In this document: in pieces, positions 53,699 through 61,124 of the stretch
How the letters are laid out: every line of letters starts with the position of its first letter
Numbering within the stretch: the first letter of the stretch is position 1
From: an uncultured Clostridia bacterium
GTDB lineage: Bacteria > Bacillota > Clostridia > Christensenellales > Borkfalkiaceae
Assembly (NCBI GenBank): GCA_947625245.1
Contig: CANQNO010000005.1
Location: forward strand, 1-64,000
Direction of reading: 5' to 3'
DNA: 64,000 nt
Translations under genes and position numbers: made by a program
Notes under the pieces: generated by a model
Databases searched by the model: none
Told to the model about the DNA's origin: nothing
What the model saw: only the letters and a program-made list of their open reading frames with translations

Positions 53699-55795
53699 TT
53701 ACGATAATTTTTCCAAAAGTTTGAGGTCTATGCCCTTGTCGCCGATTTTGATTATTTCAACCTTTACGGTGTCGCCGATTTTAACCACGTCCTCTACCTT
53801 TTCAACACGCTTGTCCGAAAGTTTGGAAATGTGGATCATACCGTCCTTGCCGGGCGCGAATTCGACGAACGCGCCGAAATTCAATATCCTTACTACCGTT
53901 CCCACAAACATATCGCCGACTTCGGGATCGTGCGCAATGGAAAGTATGATTGCCTTTGCCCTTTCGGCGTTCTCCACGGGACCGGTGCAGGCGATATAGC
54001 CGTTGCCGCTGTCGTCGTCGTTGAATTCTATCTCCGTGCCCGTCTCTTCCATAATCTTCTTTATCACGCAACCCTGCTTGCCGATAACGTCGCCGATTTT
54101 TTCGGGGTCGATCTTAAAGCTGATGATTTTGGGCGCGTAAACGGAGAGCTGTGGAGCGACTTCGGGCACACATTCAAGCATTTTTGAGAGGATAAATTGC
54201 CTGCCCTCGTTTGCCTGATCTATAGCCGTGTGCATTATCTCTTCGGAAATGCCCTTTATTTTTATATCCATCTGGATTGCGGTTATGCCCTTTTGCGTAC
54301 CCGCAACCTTAAAGTCCATATCGCCGAGGAAATCTTCCAATCCCTGTATATCGGTAAGAACTTTAAATTCGCCCGTCTCCTGGTTTTTGATAAGACCCAT
54401 TGCAACGCCCGCAACGGGAGCTTTTATGGGTACGCCCGCGTCCATAAGCGCCATTGTGGAGCCGCAGACCGAAGCCATGGAAGAAGAGCCGTTGGACGAA
54501 AGAATATCGTTTACCACCCTTATGGCATAGGGGAAAGATTCCTCGTCGGGAAGCACGGGAATAAGTGCGCGTTCGGCGAGTGCGCCGTGACCTATTTCGC
54601 GCCTGCCGGGAGAGCGCAAAGCCTTTGCTTCGCCCGTGCAGTAGCCGGGGAAATTATATTGGTGCATGTAGCGTTTTGCCGTCTCTTCGTCAAGCCCTTC
54701 CAGCTTTTGCGCTTCCACGAGCATACCCAAAGTACAGCTTGTGAGCGTTTGGGTTTGTCCGCGGGTGAATACCGCAGAACCGTGTACGCGGGGCAGAACG
54801 TGACGTTCGCACCAGATGGGGCGTATGTCTTTTAAACCTCTGCCGTCGGGGCGGATGCCCTTGTCGAATATCTTTGCGCGTACCTTTTCTTTGGTAAGAT
54901 AGTAAAGGCTGTCCTTTATCTCGCGCGAGCCGTCGGGATATTTTTCGGCAAAGTGCTCCAAAACGTCCTTTTCGACCTCTTCCTGCCTGTTTTCCCTTTC
55001 CTGCCTGTCGAAGGTGTCGATTGCCCAGTCGATCTTTTCGGAAGCGTATTTTCTGACTTCCGCGTCAAGCTCTTCGGGAATATGATAGAGCTCCATTTCG
55101 AGTTTGGGCTTGCCCACCGCGGGTACTATTTCGTTTTCGATGAATTCGCAGATTTTTTTGATTTCTTTGTGACCGAACATTATGGCGCCGACCATTTCCT
55201 CGTTGGAAACTTCGTTTGCGCCCGCCTCTATCATTAAGATGGCGTCCTTTGTGCCGGCAAGGTTTAAATGAATTGTGCTCTTTTGTCTCTGTTCGAGGTC
55301 GGGGTTAATTACATACTTGCCGTCCACAAGCCCTACTACTACCGAGCCCGTGGGACCCGCCCAGGGGATATCCGAAATGGCTATCGCCACAGAAGAGCCT
55401 ATCATTGCGAGAGGCTCGGGGGATATGTCGGGTTCTACCGAAAGAGCTTGCGCCGTTACAACAACGTCGTTATAAAGCCCTTTGGGGAAGAGAGGGCGCA
55501 AAGGTCTGTCTATAAGCCTTGCGGTTAAAATCGCCTTGTCGCTCGCCCTGCCCTCGCGCTTTTTGAAACCGCCGGGGATTTTGCCCACGGCATACATCTT
55601 TTCGTCGTAATCTACCTGCAAAGGAAAGAAATCCATACCTTCGCGGGGTGCGGGAGACATACATACCGAAACAAGCACCACGGTTTCGCCGCAGCGTACC
55701 ACGCACGAACCGTTGGTCTGTTCGGCGTATTTGCCCGTTTCGATTGTTACCTTTCTGCCCCCTATTTCAGTTGTGAATTGTTTGAAATTTAACAT
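53699..55795 (-). CDS. pnp: Polyribonucleotide nucleotidyltransferase (PNPase)
   Basis: 698 residues: two RNase PH domains (about 1-220 and 300-530) around a helical linker, then KH (IDPEKIGDVIGKQGCVIKKIMEETG) and S1 (GDMFVGTVVRILNFGAFVEFAPGKDGMIH) domains. Catalytic region includes SSMASVCGSTMALMDAGVP. It degrades RNA 3' to 5' with phosphate. The rpsO-pnp order is the classical one; a terminator-like hairpin lies between them. Confidence 0.98.
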   Translation of the reverse strand: MLNFKQFTTEIGGRKVTIETGKYAEQTNGSCVVRCGETVVLVSVCMSPAPREGMDFFPLQVDYDEKMYAVGKIPGGFKKREGRASDKAILTARLIDRPLRPLFPKGLYNDVVVTAQALSVEPDISPEPLAMIGSSVAIAISDIPWAGPTGSVVVGLVDGKYVINPDLEQRQKSTIHLNLAGTKDAILMIEAGANEVSNEEMVGAIMFGHKEIKKICEFIENEIVPAVGKPKLEMELYHIPEELDAEVRKYASEKIDWAIDTFDRQERENRQEEVEKDVLEHFAEKYPDGSREIKDSLYYLTKEKVRAKIFDKGIRPDGRGLKDIRPIWCERHVLPRVHGSAVFTRGQTQTLTSCTLGMLVEAQKLEGLDEETAKRYMHQYNFPGYCTGEAKALRSPGRREIGHGALAERALIPVLPDEESFPYAIRVVNDILSSNGSSSMASVCGSTMALMDAGVPIKAPVAGVAMGLIKNQETGEFKVLTDIQGLEDFLGDMDFKVAGTQKGITAIQMDIKIKGISEEIMHTAIDQANEGRQFILSKMLECVPEVAPQLSVYAPKIISFKIDPEKIGDVIGKQGCVIKKIMEETGTEIEFNDDDSGNGYIACTGPVENAERAKAIILSIAHDPEVGDMFVGTVVRILNFGAFVEFAPGKDGMIHISKLSDKRVEKVEDVVKIGDTVKVEIIKIGDKGIDLKLLEKLS

Positions 55796-55845
55796 TTACC
55801 TTACTCCTTTTCTGTTCTTGCGTCTGCGGCGCCCGCCGCAAACTT

Positions 55846-55879
55846 ATGAAAAATGAGCGGAATTTTACACCCCGCTCAA
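55846..55879 (-). terminator. Terminator of rpsO
   Basis: TGAGCGG, 11-nt loop, CCGCTCA, then ATTTTTC on the minus strand, between rpsO and pnp. Confidence 0.7.
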
Positions 55880-55893
55880 TTTCTTTTTAAAAT

Positions 55894-56148
55894 TTACTTT
55901 CTGAGACCGAGCGCCGCTACGATCGCACGGTATCTTTCGATATCCTTGCTCTTGAGATATTCCAAAAGACCACGGCGGCGGCCAACCATTTTTAAAAGAC
56001 CGCGGCGGGAGTGGTTGTCGTGAATATGCTCTTTAAGATGCTCGTTAAGGTGGTTGATCCTCTCTGTCAAAAGCGCAATCTGCACTTCGGGAGAACCCGT
56101 ATCACCTTCCTTTAAAGCATACTTTGCAATGATTTCGGACTTTTCCAT
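55894..56148 (-). CDS. rpsO: Ribosomal protein S15
   Basis: 84 residues with [51 protein letters not shown], the 16S-binding core. Slightly shorter than the usual 88-89 because the N-terminus is short. Binds helices 20-22 of 16S rRNA. A GGAGGA site precedes the ATG. Confidence 0.98.
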   Translation of the reverse strand: MEKSEIIAKYALKEGDTGSPEVQIALLTERINHLNEHLKEHIHDNHSRRGLLKMVGRRRGLLEYLKSKDIERYRAIVAALGLRK

Positions 56149-56226
56149 TTAATTTATCCTCCTATGGAAATATTTGCGAAAACCAGGACGGGCGTTGAGT
56201 ATTCGCACCGCTTAGTAACCGTAACG
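56149..56226 (-). promoter_or_regulatory. Structured rpsO leader, possible S15 autoregulatory site
   Basis: A leader of about 78 nt contains an outer GCGTT/AACGC pairing (about 56193-56227) ahead of the Shine-Dalgarno. S15 leaders often bind S15, but the fold is not established here. Confidence 0.35.
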
Positions 56227-56232
56227 CAGATT

Positions 56233-56261
56233 ATTTTACCATAGAATAAATTAAATTGCAA
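56233..56261 (-). promoter_or_regulatory. Promoter of rpsO
   Basis: Minus strand TTGCAA (56256-56261), 17-bp spacer, TAAAAT (56233-56238). Confidence 0.75.
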
Positions 56262-56300
56262 ACGATTTGCAGGAAAAATTTTACTCTTTTGGCGACAAAC

Positions 56301-57272
56301 TTATAGTTTTGCCGCCGATTTTACTTCTTCGGGAAGAGTAACCTGTATCTCGTCATACGAAAAATTATAGGTAATCTCATCAGGAAGCATATCTAAAGCA
56401 TCACTGATTTCGGATAATTTGGATAAGTAGTCGCACGTTAATGTTTTGATTTTACCGTTTTCGAATATAAATTTAAAACTAACCTCTAATGTACTTTCTT
56501 CCGGACTGGTAATTGCCAAAGAGGACCCGGCAGGAAAGCTGTCATTTATATCCGAAATGTTATAAATTACTTTTATGGAATACGATTTGTCCGTTTCGTC
56601 GAATATAAGCTCGCCATACAAGTCACTCATATATTTATATTCGCTGTTTTCGTCGGTTTTGCAGGGGAGAATTATAATAGCTAAATCGCAGTTTCTCCCA
56701 GACCTTAAAGCTTTTTCCGCAAGTGCCGCGGTGTCGAAATTTATTTTATTCCCTATACCCCATGGAAGCGTTATAGGTCCGTCGCCCATATCAACTTCAC
56801 CGGAAGCGTATGTGGATAAACTTTTTTCTCCTGCATCTGCAACAAGATACGATTTCTGTTTATTAGTAATAACAACTTCATTATTCGAGTTTTTTGTTTC
56901 TGCATATACTTCTGAATACACAATTTTATTTTTTCCGTCAAAGACATATTTATCTTTTACAGCTTGCGTATAACCTTTATACTCTTCCGGTATATCTTTT
57001 ACCGGTTTACCATCCTCATATTCATATTCGAATTGCCAATAATCTTCGGTAGAAAAAACAGAAAGCGCATTTTTGAATTGCTGTTCGGATATTTTTTCAA
57101 TGCCGCCGCTTTGCTCTATGTTTGAATTGCCGCTATTACTGTTGCCGCTTTGCTCTATGTTCGAATTGCCGCTATTGTTGCCGCTTTTGCCGTCGCTGCA
57201 TGCCGCAAGCGCGGAAAAGCAAGTTGCGGTTATCGCCGCACCCGTTAAAATTGCCAAAAGTTTCTTTTTCAT
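56301..57272 (-). CDS. Cassette lipoprotein A, function unknown
   Basis: 323 residues. Signal peptide with lipobox LAAC, then an Asn/Ser/Gly spacer with a duplicated SGNSNIEQSG unit, and a beta-rich domain (about 60-315) of alternating strands without a recognised family. LppX/LolA-like shape is conceivable but not supported by motifs. It is divergent from a small XRE gene, with a perfect promoter and repeated operator-like motifs between. One of three such pairs in the window. Confidence 0.75.
   Translation of the reverse strand: MKKKLLAILTGAAITATCFSALAACSDGKSGNNSGNSNIEQSGNSNSGNSNIEQSGGIEKISEQQFKNALSVFSTEDYWQFEYEYEDGKPVKDIPEEYKGYTQAVKDKYVFDGKNKIVYSEVYAETKNSNNEVVITNKQKSYLVADAGEKSLSTYASGEVDMGDGPITLPWGIGNKINFDTAALAEKALRSGRNCDLAIIILPCKTDENSEYKYMSDLYGELIFDETDKSYSIKVIYNISDINDSFPAGSSLAITSPEESTLEVSFKFIFENGKIKTLTCDYLSKLSEISDALDMLPDEITYNFSYDEIQVTLPEEVKSAAKL
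57107..57181 (-). repeat. Short tandem repeat in lipoprotein A
   Basis: Two copies of a roughly 40-bp unit (GCTTTGCTCTATGTTTGAAT and so on) encode the repeated SGNSNIEQ spacer. Confidence 0.7.
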
Positions 57273-57319
57273 TTTTTACACCTCGTTAAAATTAGTTTCT
57301 ATTTTGGTAACTACAAATC

Positions 57320-57348
57320 ATTATAATTACAATTTTAGTAATTGTCAA
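57320..57348 (-). promoter_or_regulatory. Promoter of lipoprotein A with operator-like repeats
   Basis: Minus strand TTGACA (57343-57348), 17-bp spacer, TATAAT (57320-57325). The intergenic stretch has about five variants of TAGTWACYAAAA (minus strand), one inside the spacer and others on both sides, suggesting repressor sites. Confidence 0.75.
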
Positions 57349-57391
57349 TAATTTAGTTACTATTTTTGATACTATTTTTTTGAGGTTGAAA

Positions 57392-57622
57392 GTGAACTTA
57401 TTTGTTCCGAGATTAAAAGAGCTTATATCCGAAAGCGGCAAAATGCAAAAGGATATTTGTATGGATTTGGGCATACCGAAGCAAAAATTGACGCGTTGGA
57501 AAACGGGCTACAACGAGCCGAGCATCGACGAAATTATTATGCTTGCCACGTACTTTAACGTAACCGCGGACTATCTTTTGGGGCTTGAGGACGAGACGGG
57601 CGCAAAAAATCAAAATACTTAA
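57392..57622 (+). CDS. XRE-family regulator A
   Basis: Start chosen at GTG 57392, spaced 6 bp from a GAGG site; 76 residues, nearly all helix-turn-helix (FVPRLKELISESGKMQKDICMDLGIPKQKLTRWKTGYNEPSIDEIIMLATYFNVTADYLLGLEDE). Divergent from lipoprotein A and the probable repressor of that gene. Followed by a terminator and a fragment of the hemZ 3' end. Confidence 0.88.
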   Translation: MNLFVPRLKELISESGKMQKDICMDLGIPKQKLTRWKTGYNEPSIDEIIMLATYFNVTADYLLGLEDETGAKNQNT

Positions 57623-57649
57623 AAAAACACGGCGGCGCCGTGTTTTTTT
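57621..57649 (+). terminator. Terminator of XRE A (copy of the hemZ-side terminator)
   Basis: CACGGC, GGC loop, GCCGTG between A- and T-runs; the hairpin is identical to the one at 59136-59163. Confidence 0.88.
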
Positions 57650-57651
57650 AT

Positions 57652-57681
57652 TATGATTTGAAAAACTCAATACGTTTGGGG
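57652..57681 (-). pseudogene. Duplicated 3'-end fragment of hemZ
   Basis: The 25 bp at 57657-57681 are identical to the coding end of hemZ (59165-59189). Read on the minus strand they encode PKRIEFFK, then S and a stop, whereas the intact gene ends PKRIEFFK-stop. With the identical terminator beside it, this looks like the original hemZ end displaced by insertion of the 57.7-59.2 kb cassette. Confidence 0.8.
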
Positions 57682-57715
57682 CGGCGGACAATTTGCCTGC
57701 CGCGATTTTTTAAAT

Positions 57716-58825
57716 TTAATTATTATAGATAATTTCACAGCCGGAACTTCCGTCCGAACCTGCGGCGCCTGCCTTTCCCGTTTTGCCGCCCGTCGCGCCG
57801 CTGCCGCCTTTGCCGCCCTTACCGCCGAGTCCGCCCGAAACGGAAACCTCGCAATCCGCCGAATAAACTATTACACTAACTAAATTTTCGCCTTTAATGC
57901 CGTTCCCTCCGTTTCCGCCTTTACCGCCTTTGCCGCCGTCTCCGAAACTTTTTGCACTGCTGCCTTTACCGCCGTCGCCACCTTCCCCGCCTTTGATTTC
58001 AAGGATCTTAGCGTTGACTTCTATGGTACATACTCCGTTGACGACCATTGCACTTGCACCCTCAGCGCCCGTTTTGCCCGAATTGCCGTTGCCTGCCAAA
58101 CCCGCTTCCGCTCCCGTTGCGCCGTTAGCCGCTTTACCCGTAACGCAAAAACTGCATTTTTCGCCCGCCATAGCTATATTAACGTTGATATTTTTGGTTT
58201 CCGAAACAAAAATGCTTCTGTCGGATTCTATTCTGACGTCTTCAAAGCGTACAGAAAGGTCGGTCATGCGTGATTCAGCCACAATTTGCAGGTTGAAATA
58301 TGGGTCGCCTTTTGTTTCACCGACAAAACGCAGAGAAAGCACACGCCGAGGTATTACGATTGAATATTCGTTGCAACTGTACGTTCCTGCGCGTAAATTA
58401 ACTTCCAAGCGGTTGGACGCTCCGTCGTAGGTAAGCGTTTTTCCGTCTTCCCGACAATCGCTTCTGAATAAATCAAAGTTTCCGTAAGAACCGTAAATTG
58501 TGTTGCTTTCGCCCTCTGCGGGACGTTCTTCAAAGTATTGCATTTCACGAAAATCGCATTTTGTACATGCGCGATATTGTCTGTCGCTTTCGATTATCCA
58601 ATCTCCGAATTTATGCCCCGTCGCAGGAACGACCTCTTGCGCGACAATGATTTGGTTACACTCCGAACAATGGGAACCGGCTGTAAGCCCGTCCTCAATG
58701 CAGGTTGCGGCAACCGCAGCGTCCTCTACCACCGTGTGTTTATGAAACCATTTACTGCAAGCCGAAAATCCCGCGCAAACGGTAATCATAGCCAAAACAA
58801 TCAAACTAATCGTAATTTTTTTCAT
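57716..58825 (-). CDS. Cassette lipoprotein B, zinc-knuckle and glycine-rich
   Basis: 369 residues. Lipobox FSAC; residues about 28-95 resemble one unit of the zinc-ribbon-like repeat seen at 25845-27569 (AATCIEDGLTAGSHCSECNQ, then CTKCDF). A beta-helix-like middle (about 100-235) is followed by glycine-rich repeats (GGKGGKGGNGGNG; GGLGGKGGKGGSGATGG) to the C-terminus. Surface protein of unknown role. Its promoter spacer is filled by a palindrome, and the divergent XRE B gene is the likely repressor. Confidence 0.75.
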   Translation of the reverse strand: MKKITISLIVLAMITVCAGFSACSKWFHKHTVVEDAAVAATCIEDGLTAGSHCSECNQIIVAQEVVPATGHKFGDWIIESDRQYRACTKCDFREMQYFEERPAEGESNTIYGSYGNFDLFRSDCREDGKTLTYDGASNRLEVNLRAGTYSCNEYSIVIPRRVLSLRFVGETKGDPYFNLQIVAESRMTDLSVRFEDVRIESDRSIFVSETKNINVNIAMAGEKCSFCVTGKAANGATGAEAGLAGNGNSGKTGAEGASAMVVNGVCTIEVNAKILEIKGGEGGDGGKGSSAKSFGDGGKGGKGGNGGNGIKGENLVSVIVYSADCEVSVSGGLGGKGGKGGSGATGGKTGKAGAAGSDGSSGCEIIYNN

Positions 58826-58845
58826 AACTTTCCCCTTTTTTTCTC

Positions 58846-58874
58846 ATTATAACTAACCAACGGTTAGAAGTCAA
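58846..58874 (-). promoter_or_regulatory. Promoter of lipoprotein B with operator filling the spacer
   Basis: Minus strand TTGACT (58869-58874), 17-bp spacer, TATAAT (58846-58851). The palindrome CTAACC-AAC-GGTTAG (58853-58867) occupies the spacer; a second site AACTA-ACCAA-TAGTT lies at 58880-58894, toward the XRE gene. Confidence 0.85.
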
Positions 58875-58922
58875 GAAAAAACTAACCAATAGTTATATTT
58901 TTTTATAACAGAGGAAAAATAT

Positions 58923-59132
58923 ATGACGGAAATGATTAAAGAAAGACTGAGGGAAGAAATTAAGGCGAGCGGGCTTACGACTGTTGAAATTGCTAAAAAA
59001 ATAGGCGTATCCCCCGAAATGGTCACGCAATATATGACTACCAAAAAACTTCCGAAACTTGATACGTTTGCAAGGCTGTGCAAAGAGCTTGACCTTTCAT
59101 CCGACTATATACTCGGATTAAAAAACGATTAA
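58923..59132 (+). CDS. XRE-family regulator B
   Basis: 69 residues, almost only helix-turn-helix (IKERLREEIKASGLTTVEIAKKIGVSPEMVTQYMTTKKLPKLDTFARLCKELDLSSDYILGLKND), GAGG site before the ATG. Divergent from lipoprotein B; two CTAACC/GGTTAG-type sites lie between them, one in the lipoprotein promoter and one near its own. Dimer-binding autorepression and lipoprotein repression are the simple reading. Confidence 0.88.
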   Translation: MTEMIKERLREEIKASGLTTVEIAKKIGVSPEMVTQYMTTKKLPKLDTFARLCKELDLSSDYILGLKND

Positions 59133-59135
59133 AAT

Positions 59136-59163
59136 AAAAACACGGCGGCGCCGTGTTTTTTTT
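59136..59163. terminator. Bidirectional terminator between XRE B and hemZ
   Basis: CACGGC, GGC loop, GCCGTG with A- and T-runs on both sides. Confidence 0.88.
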
Positions 59164-60520
59164 ATTTGAAAAACTCAATACGTTTGGGGATTATTTGTTG
59201 GTGTTTGGAAATGTAAGTGGGTATGTCTTTGGGTGCGTCGAGGCGCTCTATGCGCTCTCCCCCGCCGAAAACCCGCTTTGAGACAGCCCCCGCGCCTACG
59301 GCTATGTTGTCGCCCAACTCTTCCATGACGTCAATATTATAGACGCATGCCTTGCCCGGTTTGCACCAGCCCACGTTTTCCAGCCCTCCCGCCTGATATT
59401 TTTGGCGGTAGAGATAGTATGGAAGATACCCCGCCGCGGAAAGTTTTGCACGCGAAAGGGCTATCATATCCGCAATTCCCTCCACGTGCAGGCGTTTTAC
59501 GCTCTCTTTGAGCTTCGCGCCCGACTTTAAAGACAGGGTGTGAACGGTTATGTTTGCGGGGTTTAGCGAAACAGCCTTTTCGATAGATTTTTCAAAATCT
59601 TCCGTCTGCTCTCCGGCAAGCCCCGCTATTAGGTCAATATTTATGTCAAAGCCGTATTTTTCAGCCATTTCGTAAGCCGCGATAGTTTGGGCGGCGGTGT
59701 GCTTTCTGCCTATGGCGGTAAGCGTTTGGTCGTTGAAAGACTGCGGGTTTACGCATATCCTGTTTACGCCGTACCGCTTTGACAGGGCAAGCTTTTCTTC
59801 GGTGAATACGTCGGGTCTGCCCGCTTCCACGGTATACTCTAAATTTCCCTTAACAACATCGTTGATTGCGGCATATATGCGCTCCAATTGCCCGCAATCC
59901 AGCACGAAAGGGGTGCCGCCGCCCACGTAAACCGATCGGACGGAGCCGGCGATATTTTTAACGCTTTTTATCTCTTCTGCAAGGCAGGTTACGTAATTTT
60001 CGACGTATTGGCGGGTCTTTTCGATGGGCGCGGTGATAAAGGAACAGTAATCGCACTTAGAGGGGCAGAAAGGAAGGCTTACGTACAGCGACTTTCCGCC
60101 GCCGCGGTAGGGCTTTTGGACCTGCGTTATGGTCTTTACAAGCTGTATATTCTCCTCCGACACGCACAGGGTTTTAAAGGTTTTTTCAAAATCCCTGCCG
60201 CACTCCCCTTCGAGTAAAGCCATTTTTACGGGGCGTATGCCCGTGAGCGCGCCCCAGGGCAGGTTTTTGCCCGTGGCGGCGGATAAAACTTTATAAAAAG
60301 CGAGCTTGCAAAAACGCTTTGCAAACCGCTTGTATTCAAGGTCGTCCGCGGGGTCGAATTCGTCCTCGAAATCGTAAAATGACGACCTGTATTCGATTAC
60401 GTTTAAAAACTTGCCCGACGAATAGGAAAAATAATGGGTGAACTCCTCTTCTTCCGAACCGAAAGCGCGGAGCACGTCCATTATTTCGGGGCGCAGAAAT
60501 TCGCTGTTTGTATTTAACAT
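59162..60520 (-). CDS. hemZ: Coproporphyrinogen III oxidase-like radical SAM protein HemZ
   Basis: 452 residues. The N-terminal 110 residues are the HemZ-specific extension (YFSYSSGKFLNVIEYRSSFYDFE; GALTGIRPVKMAL), then a radical SAM domain with the cluster motif CPSKCDYCSF, GGGTPF, and DLIAGLAGEQTEDF, and a HemN-like C-terminal region. HemZ is oxygen-independent and often annotated as coproporphyrinogen dehydrogenase, but its true reaction is uncertain and no other heme genes are nearby. It shares an operon with the hydrolase and relA. Its 3' end is the insertion site of the adjacent cassettes. Confidence 0.92.
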   Translation of the reverse strand: MLNTNSEFLRPEIMDVLRAFGSEEEEFTHYFSYSSGKFLNVIEYRSSFYDFEDEFDPADDLEYKRFAKRFCKLAFYKVLSAATGKNLPWGALTGIRPVKMALLEGECGRDFEKTFKTLCVSEENIQLVKTITQVQKPYRGGGKSLYVSLPFCPSKCDYCSFITAPIEKTRQYVENYVTCLAEEIKSVKNIAGSVRSVYVGGGTPFVLDCGQLERIYAAINDVVKGNLEYTVEAGRPDVFTEEKLALSKRYGVNRICVNPQSFNDQTLTAIGRKHTAAQTIAAYEMAEKYGFDINIDLIAGLAGEQTEDFEKSIEKAVSLNPANITVHTLSLKSGAKLKESVKRLHVEGIADMIALSRAKLSAAGYLPYYLYRQKYQAGGLENVGWCKPGKACVYNIDVMEELGDNIAVGAGAVSKRVFGGGERIERLDAPKDIPTYISKHQQIIPKRIEFFK

Positions 60521-60521
60521 A

Positions 60522-61124
60522 TCAACTTAAAAACGGGTTGTAGCGGCGTTCGTAATTTAATGAGGTATCTTCGCCGTGCCCCGGATAAATTTTATGATCC
60601 CCGTCGAGCGTTGCAAGCTTTTTAAGGCTTTTTGCAAGCTCTCCGCCACTGCCCGTGGGCAGGTCGGTTCTTCCTACGCTCCGCCTGAAAAGGGTGTCGC
60701 CCGAAAATATGCCGCCGCGCGTTATATAGCACATGCTGCCCGCGGTGTGACCCGGGGTGGAAAGAGCCGTAAATTCTATGCCCGCAAGGGTGAATTTTTC
60801 GCCGTCGGTAAGCGTACGGGAAATTTTAAAGTCGGGTATGGGTATTTCGGGGCAGATGCTCCTGTTTTGCAGGGAAAAGATAAACTCCTCTTCCCCTTTC
60901 CCGCAGAAAATTTCGGCGCCGCGCGCACAGAGTTCGCCGCATGCGCCCACGTGGTCGAAATGCCCGTGGGTGAGCAGAACGTATTTGCAAATAAGCTTGT
61001 TCTGTTTCAGAATTTCGGATATGCGGAGTTCGGACGGGTCTATTACGACCGCCGTCTCGTTGTCTTCGGTAAGAATATAGGAGTTGCTTGCAAAATTGAG
61101 CGGCAAGACTTTTATAACTTTCAT
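60522..61124 (-). CDS. Metallo-beta-lactamase-fold hydrolase (glyoxalase II-like)
   Basis: 200 residues with the metal motif LTHGHFDHVGACGEL (HxHxDH), STPGHTAGSMCY, FSGDTLFRRSVGRTDLPTGSGGELAKSL and YPGHGEDTSLNYE. This is the YqgX/hydroxyacylglutathione-hydrolase-like group, which sits after relA in many Firmicutes. True substrate is unknown. The start overlaps the relA stop. Confidence 0.92.
   Translation of the reverse strand: MKVIKVLPLNFASNSYILTEDNETAVVIDPSELRISEILKQNKLICKYVLLTHGHFDHVGACGELCARGAEIFCGKGEEEFIFSLQNRSICPEIPIPDFKISRTLTDGEKFTLAGIEFTALSTPGHTAGSMCYITRGGIFSGDTLFRRSVGRTDLPTGSGGELAKSLKKLATLDGDHKIYPGHGEDTSLNYERRYNPFLS

Larger units (their letters stand above)
57657..59164. mobile_element. 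Putative 1.5-kb cassette inserted at the hemZ 3' end
   Basis: Bounded by 25-bp identical direct repeats of the hemZ coding end (57657-57681 and 59165-59189), each accompanied by the same terminator hairpin. Cargo is one lipoprotein gene, one divergent XRE gene and the terminator. The element restores a complete hemZ reading frame, as integrative elements do. No recombinase is encoded. The neighbouring 56.3-57.65 kb pair has the same order and ends in the displaced hemZ fragment, as expected of a second, earlier insertion. Confidence 0.6.

Noticed and set aside
56301..59132. Toxin-antitoxin interpretation of the XRE/lipoprotein pairs
   Set aside because: Partners are lipoproteins with signal peptides and large ectodomains, divergent rather than co-transcribed; no toxin fold is seen.
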